Below, piece after piece: positions 8,318 to 14,845 of a DNA stretch of 24,312 nucleotides; within the stretch, counting starts at the first letter, position 1, and each line of letters opens with the position of its first letter. Location of the stretch: the NCBI GenBank assembly GCA_964597315.1, contig CAZQXD010000065.1:1-24312 (forward strand), read 5' to 3'. The notes below the pieces were generated by a model. The model saw only the letters and a program-made list of their open reading frames with translations, was not told where the DNA came from and did no database searches. Source of the stretch: CAZQXD01 sp964597315 (GTDB lineage Bacteria; Pseudomonadota; Gammaproteobacteria; Competibacterales; Competibacteraceae). Position numbers and translations under genes: made by a program.

Positions 8318-8336
8318 TAAGCAGCTATCATGCCAA
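8318..8336 (-). promoter_or_regulatory. Sigma-54 (-24/-12) promoter for the protease gene
   Basis: The minus strand reads TTGGCATG-ATAG-CTGCTTA, against the RpoN consensus YTGGCACG-N4-TTGCW. The invariant GG (8334-8333) and GC (8322-8321) are separated by exactly ten bases, and only two consensus positions differ. Transcription would begin near 8309, giving a leader of about 49 bases before the ATG at 8260. The neighbouring gene at 9958 encodes a sigma-54 activator. The match was found by eye. Confidence 0.6.
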
Positions 8337-8337
8337 T

Positions 8338-8376
8338 TACATATATAATTGAAATTAATATATTTTTTTAAAAACT
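8338..8376. promoter_or_regulatory. AT-rich stretch between promoter and upstream palindrome
   Basis: This segment is almost entirely A and T, in striking contrast with its GC-rich surroundings, and includes TATATAATTGAAATTAATA and TATTTTTTTAAAAA. It lies immediately upstream of the -24/-12 element. At sigma-54 promoters such a segment commonly serves as an IHF site or intrinsic bend that brings the distant activator to the polymerase. Whether it binds IHF here is inferred. Confidence 0.45.
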
Positions 8377-8404
8377 CCACTGGACTTCTCGCCACGACTG
8401 GCCC

Positions 8405-8429
8405 ATATCCACCAGGGCATGGTGGATAT
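8405..8429. promoter_or_regulatory. Perfect 10-bp-arm palindrome, candidate NtrC-like enhancer site
   Basis: ATATCCACCA and TGGTGGATAT form a perfect inverted repeat with a 5-base spacer (GGGCA). Its centre is about 108 bases upstream of the predicted protease transcription start, a normal distance for a bacterial enhancer-binding protein. The arm TATCCACCA occurs again in direct orientation at 8303-8311, at the predicted start of transcription. A possible sigma-70 promoter for the kinase gene (TGGACT 8381-8386, 17 bases, CATATC 8404-8409) overlaps the left arm, so binding could also repress the regulator operon. Confidence 0.55.
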
Positions 8430-8497
8430 CAACCACCGGGACGCCGCGCCCGGCCTTCCTCTACAATGGCAAAGCATCTCCCCTGCCCGGTTAGCCC

Positions 8498-9961
8498 ATG
8501 ACCTTCGATCCGCCCCCGCCCCAAGCCAGCCCCCTGCGGGTGCTACTGCTGCGACCCCTGGTGTTGCCGGCCTTAGTGCTGCTGACCCTGTTGCTGCTGG
8601 CCCTTCTGTTGCTCGTGGCCCGCTCCTGGCAGCATCTGCAACGCCTGCAACCCCTGGATCAACACGCCGTGGAGCTGCGGCTATTGCAGGACATCAATCT
8701 GAATCTGCAAGTCACCCTGTTGGAAAGCCTGGACCGGCGCACCCTGGTGGGCCGCTCTTATGTGACCCTGCTGCGGGGCCAGGTGGAGGAGGTGCTGACC
8801 CTGGGCAGCCACCTTCAGCCGGACACCCCCCGGCGGCTGCGCCAGTTGAACGCCATGCTGGAGCGCCTGGAGGGCCAGCCCTCCATGACCCTCAGCCAAC
8901 CCCTGGACGAGATCCGTCAGGTGATCGCCGCCGAAACCCTGGCCCATAACCAGTTGCTACAACAGGCCCGCCGCTATGGCCGGGGCGAGTTGTGGGTGGC
9001 CGTGGCTGTGGCCCTACTGCTGCCCCTGCTGGCCGGGGCTAGCCTGTATTTTCTACGCAAGCGCATCTGGACGCCCTTGCAGGACCTGGGCCGGTTCATG
9101 TCCCTGCTGGCCCACTCGGGCTACGAGAAAATCCCGGCGCGGAATGTGGACCTGCTGCTGGCCCCGCTATTCCACCGCTACAACCAGATGGTGGATCGCC
9201 TGGAAACCCTGGAGCGCCAGTCCCGGGCGCGGCAAGCCACCTTGGAAGACGACGTGCGCACCGCTACCCGCACCCTGATGGCCTACCAGCGGGAGCTGGC
9301 TGGGGCCGAGCGGCTGGCGGCCATAGGCGAAGTGGCGGCGGGGCTGGCCCACGATTTACGCAACCCCCTGGCTGGGGTGCGCATGGCCCTGGCCAATCTG
9401 CGTGGGGAACTGACCGACCCGGAACACGTCCAGCGCCTGGAGCTGGTCATCGACGAACTCAAGCGGGTCACCCGCTCCCTCAACGACTTACTGGACCGCG
9501 CCCGCCAGGCCCCGGAACCCCTGATGGAGTTGGAACTGGCCGGAACCCTGGCAGCGGTGCTGTCCCTGGCCCGCTATCAAGTGCCCGAAGGCATTCGCCT
9601 GGAATCGGCGGCCCCCGAAGGCTGGCGCTGCCGACTGCCGGAAAACCGGCTGCGCCAGGCCCTACTCAATCTGATCGTCAACGCCGCCCAGAGCATCGGC
9701 GAAGGTCCGGGAACCATCCGGGTGGAGGCCGCTTCGATAAACGACCGACTGCGCCTAACCGTAGCCGACGATGGTCCCGGCTTTCCCGAGGCGTTTTTAC
9801 AAGGAGGCGGTCGGCCCTTCGTCACCCTCAAGGCCCAGGGCACCGGCCTGGGGCTGGCCATGGTCCGGCGCTTCGTCCATGATCTGGGCGGCGTCCTGAA
9901 CCTGGCCAACCGCCAACCCCGGGGCGCCCTGGTGACTCTCGAACTGCCCTGTACCCCATGA
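8498..9961 (+). CDS. Membrane-bound NtrB-like sensor histidine kinase
   Basis: The 487-residue kinase has a first membrane helix (about 17-41, LVLPALVLLTLLLLALLLLV), an extracytoplasmic region (42-164) that is mostly helical and rich in Leu, Gln and Arg, and a second helix (165-186). A linker with coiled-coil character (190-270) leads to HisKA with the phosphoacceptor in GLAHDLRNPLAG (H285). The ATPase domain carries the N box (NLIVNAAQS), G1 (DDGPGFP, 424-430) and G2 (GTGLGLAMV). This architecture is that of envelope-sensing kinases paired with sigma-54 activators, such as ZraS- or GlrK-type proteins. The stop overlaps the regulator start (ATGA at 9958). No good Shine-Dalgarno precedes the ATG at 8498. 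Divergence from the protease gene suggests that it senses an envelope condition. Confidence 0.92.
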   Translation: MTFDPPPPQASPLRVLLLRPLVLPALVLLTLLLLALLLLVARSWQHLQRLQPLDQHAVELRLLQDINLNLQVTLLESLDRRTLVGRSYVTLLRGQVEEVLTLGSHLQPDTPRRLRQLNAMLERLEGQPSMTLSQPLDEIRQVIAAETLAHNQLLQQARRYGRGELWVAVAVALLLPLLAGASLYFLRKRIWTPLQDLGRFMSLLAHSGYEKIPARNVDLLLAPLFHRYNQMVDRLETLERQSRARQATLEDDVRTATRTLMAYQRELAGAERLAAIGEVAAGLAHDLRNPLAGVRMALANLRGELTDPEHVQRLELVIDELKRVTRSLNDLLDRARQAPEPLMELELAGTLAAVLSLARYQVPEGIRLESAAPEGWRCRLPENRLRQALLNLIVNAAQSIGEGPGTIRVEAASINDRLRLTVADDGPGFPEAFLQGGGRPFVTLKAQGTGLGLAMVRRFVHDLGGVLNLANRQPRGALVTLELPCTP

Positions 9962-11343
9962 CCGATACCCTGCTGTTGATCGAAGACGAGGCCCTGCTGG
10001 GCCAGGAACTCAGCCGCCATTTCCGCAACCGGGGCTGGGAGGTGCGGCTGGCCACCACCCTGGCCGAGGCCCGGGCCGCCCTGCTGGAACAGCGTCTGGA
10101 ACCGCTGGTGGTGCTGTCCGATATGGTGCTGCCGGACGGCAATGCTCTGGACCTGCTGGAGGAGGTCCAGAGCCGCCCAGATCGGGGGGAATGGCTCTTT
10201 CTCACCGGCTATGGGGGGGTGCGGGATTCGGTGCGAGCGTTGCGCCTGAATGCCTTCGATTTCCTGGAAAAACCCTGCGAGCCGGAGCGCCTAGACCTGG
10301 TGATCAACGGCGCCGCCCGCAGCGCCCAGGCCCAGCGCCGGTTGCGGGAACAGGCCGCCCACAGCAGCCGCCAGTACCCAGTGGATTCCTTCGTGGGCCG
10401 CAGCCCGGCGGCCACGGGGGTGCGGGAGTTGCTGGCCAAGCTGATCCAGGTGCCGTTCAGCGCCCTAGTGATCGGCGGCGAGACCGGCGCCGGCAAAGGT
10501 CTGGCGGCCAGGATCCTGCACCATGGCGGCCGCCGCCATGGGGGTCCGCTGGTGGAGGTGAACTGCGCCGCCCTGCCCAAGGACCTGTTGGAATCGGAGT
10601 TGTTCGGCTACGAACCCGGCGCCTTCACCGGCGCCAAGGGCCGACGCCGGGGCCTGCTGGAACAGGCCCACAGCGGCACCCTGTTTCTGGATGAGATCGG
10701 CGAGTTGCCCCTGGACCTACAAGCCAAGCTGCTGAAAGCCATGGAGGACCAAACCTTTCGCCGGCTAGGAGGGGAGCGGGAGTTGCAGGCCGATGTGCAG
10801 GTGATCGCCGCCAGCAACCGGGATCTAGAGGCCGCCGTGCGGGAGGGCGGATTCCGGGGCGACCTGTATCACCGGCTGAACGTGTTCCGCCTAGAGCTGC
10901 CCCCCCTGCGAGAGCGCAAACAGGACCTGGAAGACCTAGTGCCCGTGTTCGTGGCCGAGTTCAACGCCAAGGCCCGCAAGCAGGTCAAGGTCATCCCCAC
11001 CCCGGTCTGGGAGCGGCTCCAAGCCCACCACTGGCCGGGCAATGTCCGGGAACTGCGGAACGTGGTGGAACGCTGCGTGCTATTCGCCGAGGGCGACGTG
11101 TTCCCGAAAGAATGGCTGCAACTACAAGCCACCCCCCAGGCCCAGCAGCCGACAGTGGAGGACGGCTGGCTGCGCCTGCCCCTGGACGGCGGCATGGCCC
11201 TGGAGGATATGGACCGCTACATCATCAAAAGCGCCCTGGAGCGCCACGGTTACAACGTCCTGGCCACCGCCCGGGCTTTGGGGACTACCCGGGAGACACT
11301 ACGGTATCGGATTCAGAAGTATGGGTTGAAGGGGGAGCCTTGA
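9958..11343 (+). CDS. NtrC-family sigma-54-dependent response regulator
   Basis: The 461-residue activator has a receiver (about 1-120; acidic E9/D10, phosphoacceptor D55 in LSDMVLPDGN, K106-like lysine in FLEKPCEP), a central AAA+ domain (about 142-370) and a C-terminal Fis-type helix-turn-helix (about 418-458, NVLATARALGTTRETLRYRIQK). The AAA+ domain has Walker A GGETGAGKG, the sigma-54 contact loop intact as GAFTGA, Walker B GTLFLDEIGELP, the arginine-finger segment FRGDLYHRLNVF and the sensor II segment WPGNVRELRN. It can therefore be expected to remodel sigma-54 holoenzyme. It is translationally coupled to the membrane kinase (ATGA overlap). The predicted sigma-54 promoter and palindrome upstream of the divergent protease gene are its most likely local target. 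An inverted repeat follows three bases after the stop. Confidence 0.95.
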   Translation: MTDTLLLIEDEALLGQELSRHFRNRGWEVRLATTLAEARAALLEQRLEPLVVLSDMVLPDGNALDLLEEVQSRPDRGEWLFLTGYGGVRDSVRALRLNAFDFLEKPCEPERLDLVINGAARSAQAQRRLREQAAHSSRQYPVDSFVGRSPAATGVRELLAKLIQVPFSALVIGGETGAGKGLAARILHHGGRRHGGPLVEVNCAALPKDLLESELFGYEPGAFTGAKGRRRGLLEQAHSGTLFLDEIGELPLDLQAKLLKAMEDQTFRRLGGERELQADVQVIAASNRDLEAAVREGGFRGDLYHRLNVFRLELPPLRERKQDLEDLVPVFVAEFNAKARKQVKVIPTPVWERLQAHHWPGNVRELRNVVERCVLFAEGDVFPKEWLQLQATPQAQQPTVEDGWLRLPLDGGMALEDMDRYIIKSALERHGYNVLATARALGTTRETLRYRIQKYGLKGEP

Positions 11344-11345
11344 AC

Positions 11346-11431
11346 GATGCGGTTCGCGCCTCACCGCACCCCACAGAACCGTTGTAATAGGTTGTTGAAT
11401 GTAGGATGAGGTGAGCGACGCGAACCGCATC
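11346..11431. repeat. Long imperfect inverted repeat after the NtrC-like gene
   Basis: GATGCGGTTCGCGCCTCACC (11346-11365) pairs with GGTGAG-CGAC-GCGAACCGCATC-like sequence at 11410-11431; the arms match except for a 2-base insertion, and the loop is 44 bases. The right arm is preceded by GTAGGATGA. Elements of the form GTAGG...CATC with self-complementary ends are common dispersed repeats in gammaproteobacterial genomes. It begins 3 bases after the regulator stop, so the transcript would end in a strong stem, although no T run follows. No second copy is present in the window. Confidence 0.55.
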
Positions 11432-11693
11432 TTTGTCCTAGCGTCCAAGGACAAGCACTCCAGGCCCGCCTCGGACGAACCTTAGGGACATGGCCTTAGG
11501 GGCCAGGAACCACTACAGTATTAAGAATGCCTCGAACAACCACGGGCGGAGCGCCGGAGCGCCGGACCGCCGGAGCGCCGGACCGCCGGACCGCCGGACC
11601 GCCAATGATGGATAAAAGAAAAAGTAGTGCCTGAAGGGATGGGCTAAACAACACGCCGGGCGCGCCGATGACCCTTTTGAAGGAGAGGCGAGA
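11432..11693. other. Non-coding stretch between the inverted repeat and the DUF1127 gene
   Basis: I see no gene here. The stretch holds the 8-bp tandem repeat at 11552-11603, listed separately, and a GGCGCGCC palindrome near 11660-11670. No clear intrinsic terminator for the minus-strand DUF1127 gene is visible. Open frames that read through the tandem repeat give only low-complexity Arg/Ser/Gly/Pro/Ala/Leu protein and are not convincing. Confidence 0.4.
11552..11603. repeat. 8-bp tandem repeat, CGCCGGA(G/C), 6.5 copies
   Basis: Six exact 8-base units start at 11552, 11560, 11568, 11576, 11584 and 11592, followed by a half unit CGCC. Only the last base of each unit varies, in the order G, C, G, C, C, C. 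A degenerate unit GGGCGGAG precedes them at 11544-11551. The period is not a multiple of three and the region is non-coding, so it is a simple sequence repeat rather than a protein repeat. Confidence 0.85.
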
Positions 11694-11984
11694 CTAGGCG
11701 TGTGATCGACCGAAACCCATGGCGGTGTCCTGGCCGCCGCCCAACTCCGACTCGGCGCGCCGGACTTCGATTTTGGCGACCCCGCGCTGCTGTGCGCCGA
11801 GGGCGTCTTCATTCACTAGCCGCCAAGGCCAAGCTTTCACGCCTTGCTCCAGCAAATCACGGGAGTAACCAATGTCCTTCAGTTGCAGGGAGTTCAGGTC
11901 CAGCAGCCGTCGGCGCAGTGCGGCCCGGCGCCGCCAAATGTTGGCCCGATGGGCCAGCAGATTCAGTTCATATATCGCTTGCAT
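11694..11984 (-). CDS. DUF1127 (YjiS-like) small protein
   Basis: The 96-residue product has the DUF1127 signature: a basic helix with RRRAALRRRLLDLNSLQLKDIG followed by YSRDLLEQG (about residues 18-50), matching the family core RxxxxLxxLxxxxLxDIGLSRxxI. Family members are short, very basic proteins; some take part in small-RNA, phosphate or stress responses in alphaproteobacteria, but no general biochemical role is settled. This one is longer than usual because of a tail of about 45 residues without clear motif. An excellent ribosome binding site (GAGGAG, 9 bases from the ATG) fixes the start. It diverges from a GcvA-like LysR regulator 156 bases away, a common genomic arrangement that suggests control by that regulator. 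Confidence 0.82.
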   Translation of the reverse strand: MQAIYELNLLAHRANIWRRRAALRRRLLDLNSLQLKDIGYSRDLLEQGVKAWPWRLVNEDALGAQQRGVAKIEVRRAESELGGGQDTAMGFGRSHA

Positions 11985-12140
11985 AAGATGTACTCCTCAT
12001 TGCAGCTATCGTTGCGTTCAATATCAATTACGGAACCTTTCCGTTTGTCGGGGTCTATGTAATCATTCCATTGTGCAACGCAGCAAACGACATTTTCTCA
12101 AGCATACAGCACAGAAAAACTTAATCATGTGAGTTAAGCC
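11985..12140. promoter_or_regulatory. Divergent promoter region, DUF1127 / LysR regulator
   Basis: This AT-richer gap must hold the promoters of both genes. On the minus strand, GACAAA, 17 bases, TGATAT (ending near 12019) is a possible weak sigma-70 promoter for DUF1127. The spacer holds the inverted repeat CGGAA-CCT-TTCCG at 12031-12043. That position would suit an operator for the adjacent LysR protein, though it is not a classical T-N11-A box. Assignment is tentative. Confidence 0.35.
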
Positions 12141-13103
12141 ATGTCCCAGCATCTACCGTCCCTCAACGCGCTCAGGGCCTTCGAGGCCGCCGCCCGGCAC
12201 TTGAGCTTCAGCAAGGCAGCCGAGGAACTGCACGTCACTCCTGCAGCCATCAGCCACCAAATCAAGGGACTGGAAGATTATCTGGACGTGCAGTTGTTCC
12301 ACCGGCTCAATAAATCCCTGGCCCTGACCGAACAGGCTCAGGCCGGGCTGGCCAAACTTCAGGAAGGCTTTGACGCCCTGGCCGAAGGGGTGGATGAGAT
12401 CCTTGGCCATCAATCCGCCAACAGTCTGAATGTGGGCGTCACCCCCTCTCTGGCCGCCAAATGGCTAGTGCCTCGCCTGCCTCGCTTCGCCACCCGGCAT
12501 CCAGAAATCGAATTGCGCATCACCGCCGCCATGTACCAGGTGGATAGCCGGTCCACGGCTGGCTCGGTGCTGGAATCGTTCCGAGACGCGGGGCTGGATG
12601 TGGGCCTGCGCTTCGGCCGGGGCGACTATACCGGCTGCCGGTCGGACAAACTGTTCCCGGCGGCGGCTGTCCCCCTGTGCAGCCCCAAATTGCTGACGGG
12701 CCGACACCCCCTCAACAACCCCAAGGACCTGGCCCACCACACCCTGCTCCATGACGACACCCTATATGATGGCAATCCCGAGTGGAGCGACTGGCTGAAA
12801 GCCTTTGGAGTGACCGGTATCAACGCCCAACGGGGGCTGCATTTCAACCATGTGGCCCTGGCCCTGGAGGCGGCCGTCGAAGGTCAGGGCGTGGTGCTGA
12901 GCATCGACGTTCTGGCCGCCAGCGACCTAGCCGCCGGACGGCTGGTGATCCCTTTCGATATGGGCCTGCCCTTGCAGGGGGCCTACTGGCTGGTAAGCCC
13001 GGAGAAGACCGCCAGTGAACCCAAGATCGCCGCCTTCCGGTCCTGGGTGCTGGACGAAGCCCGGCGCCGGACGAGAGTGGCGGCCCCGGAGCCAGCGGTG
13101 TGA
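12141..13103 (+). CDS. GcvA-like LysR-family transcriptional regulator
   Basis: A full-length 320-residue LysR protein. The N-terminal winged helix-turn-helix (about 5-64) starts LPSLNALRAFEAAARHLSFS and includes KAAEELHVTPAAISHQIKGLE and the LFHRLNKSLALTE wing, which is the form seen in the GcvA/AmpR/DsdC branch. The effector-binding domain (about 95-305) begins LNVGVTPSLAAKWLVPRLPRF, again typical of that branch, and contains GLDVGLRFGRGDYTG and the terminal segment GAYWLVSPE. An in-frame stop lies a few codons upstream of the ATG, so the start at 12141 is the first possible one; the ribosome binding site is weak. Divergence from the DUF1127 gene suggests local regulation of it. The effector cannot be deduced. 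GcvA orthology is not claimed. Confidence 0.92.
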   Translation: MSQHLPSLNALRAFEAAARHLSFSKAAEELHVTPAAISHQIKGLEDYLDVQLFHRLNKSLALTEQAQAGLAKLQEGFDALAEGVDEILGHQSANSLNVGVTPSLAAKWLVPRLPRFATRHPEIELRITAAMYQVDSRSTAGSVLESFRDAGLDVGLRFGRGDYTGCRSDKLFPAAAVPLCSPKLLTGRHPLNNPKDLAHHTLLHDDTLYDGNPEWSDWLKAFGVTGINAQRGLHFNHVALALEAAVEGQGVVLSIDVLAASDLAAGRLVIPFDMGLPLQGAYWLVSPEKTASEPKIAAFRSWVLDEARRRTRVAAPEPAV

Positions 13104-13146
13104 GGGACCACCCCAGAGGGGGATGGAGCGCGGGCTGGCGACCCGC
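13104..13146. terminator. Possible bidirectional hairpin terminator between convergent genes
   Basis: The 43 bases between the LysR and rarA stops contain two short inverted repeats: CCCC-AGA-GGGG (13111-13121) and GCGGG-N7-CCCGC (13130-13146). Neither is followed by a T run on either strand, so termination here would be weak or factor-dependent. Confidence 0.3.
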
Positions 13147-14445
13147 CTACTCCTCGCTCCGGGCCTTGCGATCCAGCTCCCGCAGCCGCTCAAGTTTATC
13201 CTTGATGCGAATCTCCAGTCCCCGATCCACGGGTCGGTAATAGCGGCGCTCGACCATTCCGTCTGGAAAATACCGTTCCCCGGCGGCGTAGGCGTCCGGC
13301 TCGTCGTGGGCGTAGCGATAGGCATGACCATAGCCCAGCTCTTTCATGAGCCGGGTAGGCGCGTTGCGCAAATGCACCGGAACCTCCAGGGAGCTACCCT
13401 GGCGGGCGTCCTCCAGGGCCGCTTTATAGGCCGTATACACGGCGTTGCTCTTGGGAGCGCAGGCCAGATACACCACGGCCTGGGCGAGGATCAACTCCCC
13501 TTCCGGGCTGCCTAGGCGCTGGTAGCCGTCCCAGGCATCCAGGGCGATGCGCAGGCCCCGGGGGTCGGCGTTGCCGATATCCTCGGCGGCCATGCGCAGC
13601 ACCCGCCGGGCGATATACTCGGGGTCGCAACCGCCATCCAGCATCCGCGCCAGCCAGTACAGGGCGGCATCGGGACTGCCGCCCCGGACTGATTTATGGA
13701 GGGCGGAAATCTGATCGTAAAAGATGTCCCCGCCCCGGTCGAAACGGCGCACCCCCCCGGCGATCACCTCCGCTACTGCGGCGGCCATGTCGCTGTCCCG
13801 GGCGGCGGCCAGCTCGGCGGCGATTTCCAGAAAGGTCAAGGCCCGGCGGGCATCCCCGTCGGCGGCCTGGGCCAGGCGCTCCCGGGTCGCCTGATCCACG
13901 CTCAGCTCCCGGTCCCCCAGACCCCGATCCCCATCAGCCAGCGCCCGGTCGATCAAGCCTAGCAAATCCGCTTCGTCCAGGGCCTTGAGTACATAGACCC
14001 GCAGCCGGGACAACAGGGCGTTGTTCAGAGCGAAACTGGGATTCTCGGTGGTGGCCCCCACGAACAGCAGCGTGCCGTCCTCGATGGAAGGGAGAAAGGC
14101 GTCCTGCTGGGCCTTGTTGAAGCGGTGTACTTCGTCTACGAACAAAACCGTGCGCCGCCCCTGCTCGGCCTTGGCCCGGTCCACCGCCTGGCGAACGTCC
14201 TTGACCCCGGCCAGCACCGCCGACAGGCTGATGAACTGAGCCTGGCCGTAGGCGGCGATCAGCCCGGCCAGGGTGGTCTTGCCCGTGCCCGGCGGCCCCC
14301 ACAGCACCATAGAATGGGGCCGCCCGGATTCGATGGCCTGGCGCAGGGGCTTGCCCGGAGCCAGCAGATGGGACTGGCCCACGAAGGCGTCGAGCCGCCG
14401 GGGACGCAGCCGGTCGGCCAGGGGGCGGGGGTCGGTTGTGGTCAT
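13147..14445 (-). CDS. rarA: Replication-associated recombination protein A (AAA+ ATPase RarA/MgsA)
   Basis: The 432-residue protein matches RarA (WRNIP1/Mgs1 family), which acts at stalled replication forks. It has the N-terminal PLADRLRPRRLDAFVGQSHLL signature, Walker A WGPPGTGKTT (about 49-58), Walker B VLFVDEVHRFNK (100-111), sensor 1 GATTENPSF and the C-terminal tetramerisation region with DQISALHKSVRGGSPDAALYWLARML and LPVHLRNAP-like residues (VPVHLRNAPTRLMKELGYG). Its length is normal. The start lacks a strong Shine-Dalgarno. In many gammaproteobacteria rarA directly follows lolA and ftsK; here it does too, but a decayed toxin-antitoxin locus and a non-coding stretch separate lolA from rarA, and the broken toxin stop is only 20 bases upstream. 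Confidence 0.95.
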   Translation of the reverse strand: MTTTDPRPLADRLRPRRLDAFVGQSHLLAPGKPLRQAIESGRPHSMVLWGPPGTGKTTLAGLIAAYGQAQFISLSAVLAGVKDVRQAVDRAKAEQGRRTVLFVDEVHRFNKAQQDAFLPSIEDGTLLFVGATTENPSFALNNALLSRLRVYVLKALDEADLLGLIDRALADGDRGLGDRELSVDQATRERLAQAADGDARRALTFLEIAAELAAARDSDMAAAVAEVIAGGVRRFDRGGDIFYDQISALHKSVRGGSPDAALYWLARMLDGGCDPEYIARRVLRMAAEDIGNADPRGLRIALDAWDGYQRLGSPEGELILAQAVVYLACAPKSNAVYTAYKAALEDARQGSSLEVPVHLRNAPTRLMKELGYGHAYRYAHDEPDAYAAGERYFPDGMVERRYYRPVDRGLEIRIKDKLERLRELDRKARSEE

Positions 14446-14465
14446 GAGCAGGTTTCTGTAGCGCC

Positions 14466-14639
14466 CTACCAGATGGTCTTCAGGCCCTCGACAGCCTGGA
14501 GTCGCCGATCGACAGTCAGCAACGGCGCCTCCCGGGCCAGAGCCGTGGCCCCGATCAAACGGTCGGCTGGATCACCATGGGTAAAGCACGGGTCCTGGGA
14601 CAGTTCGGCGATTCTGGGGTATCGTTGCTCCATCCGACT
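14466..14639 (-). pseudogene. C-terminal remnant of a PIN-domain (VapC-type) toxin
   Basis: The minus-strand frame ending at TAG 14466 reads SRMEQRYPRIAELSQD and then HGDPADRLIGATALAREAPL, LLTVDRRLQAVEGLKTIW. This is the conserved C-terminal third of Phd-partnered VapC toxins, which usually finish with the HGDPADRLI..ATA..., LLTxDxxL and xxTIW signatures. About the first two thirds are missing, including the N-terminal D of the DTHxLLW motif and the central glutamate, so nuclease activity should be lost. An ATG at 14633 with GGAAG 5-7 bases upstream could still start a 55-residue peptide. The remnant overlaps the antitoxin frame in another phase, consistent with one deletion that joined the antitoxin end to the middle of the toxin. 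Confidence 0.75.
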
Positions 14640-14845
14640 TCCAGGGGGCTGACCACATCCCCTACCCGAGACTGGGAACGCAGGGCTATTAATCTGTCCC
14701 GGGCGGCATCCGCCGGATTCTGCTCCGGGATCAGACGGGCGACCACCTGGCCCCGCACCGTCACCTGGAGTTGCTCACCACGTCGCACCCGATCGAGATA
14801 GACAGGCAGGTGCAGGCGCAGCTCTGTGATATTGATTTGTTGCAT
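14555..14845 (-). CDS. Phd/YefM-family antitoxin with altered C-terminus
   Basis: From the ATG at 14845 the product starts MQQINITELRLHLPVYLDRV, then GEQLQVTVRGQVVARLIP, the DNA-binding Phd/YefM fold. The neutralising tail follows (DRLIALRSQSRVGDVVSPLE). GGAG lies 10 bases before this ATG; an upstream ATG at 14875 has a poorer site and adds ten residues that do not fit the family. After VVSPLE, near which such antitoxins usually end, the frame continues for about 25 residues (SNDTPESPNCPR...) that come from out-of-frame reading of the VapC remnant. The antitoxin is thus probably intact through its functional part, but it has lost its toxin partner. It sits between lolA and rarA on their strand and is probably a late insertion. 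Confidence 0.7.
   Translation of the reverse strand: MQQINITELRLHLPVYLDRVRRGEQLQVTVRGQVVARLIPEQNPADAARDRLIALRSQSRVGDVVSPLEVGWSNDTPESPNCPRTRALPMVIQPTV

Noticed and set aside
8466..8500. Eleven-codon leader frame (MAKHLPCPVSP) whose stop overlaps the kinase ATG
   Set aside because: The ATGA overlap is suggestive of coupling, but no Shine-Dalgarno precedes it and the peptide has no attenuator-like feature.
8419..8949. Plus-strand open frame overlapping the start of the NtrB-like kinase
   Set aside because: Out of frame with the kinase, Pro/Ala/Gly-rich, with no ribosome binding site or motif.
11544..11603. Tandem array as a CRISPR
   Set aside because: Units are only 8 bases long with no spacers, and no cas gene is nearby.
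11513..11812. Minus-strand frame reading through the 8-bp tandem repeat
   Set aside because: Its product is low-complexity Arg/Ser/Gly/Pro/Ala sequence, and it overlaps the well-supported DUF1127 gene in another frame.
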